Below are positions 6,599 through 6,782 of a DNA stretch of 6,782 bases, piece after piece. A program made the position numbers and the translations under genes. The stretch is from Puniceicoccaceae bacterium (GTDB lineage Bacteria > Verrucomicrobiota > Verrucomicrobiia > Opitutales > Coraliomargaritaceae), in NCBI GenBank assembly GCA_003566795.1, contig PXBU01000087.1, positions 1 through 6,782 on the forward strand, in the 5' to 3' direction. The notes under the pieces were generated by a model. That model saw only the letters and a program-made list of their open reading frames with translations. It did not search any database and was not told the DNA's origin. Numbering within the stretch: position 1 is the stretch's first letter; every line of letters begins with the position of its first letter.

Positions 6599-6627
6599 CA
6601 CGTAGCGGAACGGGGAACCCGTTTCGA
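6599..6627 (+). repeat. Half copy of the hairpin repeat (right arm only)
   Basis: These 29 bases repeat the right arm of the flanking full copies exactly, including the stem cggaacggg (6606-6614), loop gaa and cccgtttcg (6618-6626). The left arm is missing, so this is a solo arm lying 35 bp after the same arm in copy 1. The bases at 6628-6650 show no recognisable feature. Confidence 0.85.
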
Positions 6628-6650
6628 ACCACGCTAAGCCAACCAGCCAC

Positions 6651-6721
6651 GCCTCATCGAAAGCGCTTCACGCTTCCGCTACAAAATATTCCACGTAGCG
6701 GAACGGGGAACCCGTTTCGAT
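6651..6721 (+). repeat. 71-bp hairpin repeat, copy 2
   Basis: This is a fully intergenic copy offset by 128 bp from copy 1, with three substitutions, two of them in the central loop. The central stem is 6674-6682 / 6695-6703 and the right-arm hairpin is 6699-6719. Unlike the other copies, the right-arm hairpin is followed by an AT-rich stretch (tattttgattt, 6721-6731), so it could weakly act as an intrinsic terminator for the operon; the T-run is interrupted and I would not call it with confidence. Confidence 0.88.
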
Positions 6722-6782
6722 ATTTTGATTTGTGATTTCAGGTGTTTTCGCGCAGCGCAATCCTTGAACCGAAAGCGCTCTC
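6722..6782. other. Non-coding tail with a possible start of another repeat copy
   Basis: No gene is visible between the last repeat and the window end. The ten bases cgaaagcgct at 6770-6779 match the opening of the 71-bp repeat's left arm, after which the sequence diverges (ctc in place of tca). It may be a further degenerate or truncated copy that continues past the window, or chance. Confidence 0.35.

Noticed and set aside
6523..6782. CRISPR array
   Set aside because: There are only two full units and one half unit, with internal dyads spanning the whole unit and irregular spacing (35 and 128 bp); no uniform spacers and no cas genes.
1..6782. Mobile island or composite transposon bounded by the end repeats
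   Set aside because: The left and right repeats are different sequences, there is no transposase, integrase or target duplication, and the genes look like ordinary chromosomal catabolic genes.

Overview
The window is a GC-rich bacterial segment. It holds one sulfatase gene on the minus strand and, divergently on the plus strand, a tight five-gene operon for uptake and catabolism of a sugar acid, probably a hexuronate. A secreted formylglycine sulfatase, a TRAP transporter and uronate enzymes, together with dense intergenic hairpin repeats and weak Shine-Dalgarno signals, suggest a marine or gut polysaccharide degrader. My best guess is Verrucomicrobiota, class Opitutae. This is an inference from gene content and repeat style; no rRNA or marker gene is present to confirm it.

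Layout. Positions 1-176 carry two nearly identical 56-bp direct repeats set 120 bp apart; the second overlaps the end of the sulfatase gene. The exported sulfatase runs on the minus strand from 1632 to 169. A 204-bp AT-richer divergent spacer (1633-1836) presumably holds both promoters and also a small degenerate hairpin repeat. On the plus strand follow the TRAP solute-binding lipoprotein (1837-2850), TRAP small permease (2852-3349), TRAP large permease (3349-4647), an SDR oxidoreductase (4663-5436) and a mannonate dehydratase-family enzyme (5455-6570). Gaps are -1 to 18 bp, so this is almost certainly one transcript. From 6523 to 6721 there are two 71-bp hairpin repeats with a half copy between them; the first lies inside the 3' end of the dehydratase gene and supplies its stop codon.

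How the genes fit together. The binding protein and two permeases would import a sugar acid with sodium. The SDR would interconvert a keto-uronate such as D-fructuronate with D-mannonate. The UxuA-family protein would dehydrate the aldonate to 2-keto-3-deoxygluconate (KDG). Uronate isomerase, KDG kinase, KDPG aldolase and any regulator are absent and must lie elsewhere. The divergent sulfatase would release sulfate from a polysaccharide outside the cytoplasm, so a sulfated uronate-containing glycan is a plausible source; that link rests only on adjacency.

The most interesting points are: repeat elements that provide the stop codons of both outermost genes and a 15-residue tail on the dehydratase; a degenerate relative of the same hairpin element in the divergent promoter region; and replacements at positions that are usually catalytic in the UxuA-like protein, the SDR and the sulfatase. 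I see no clearly new defence, mobile or RNA-based system.
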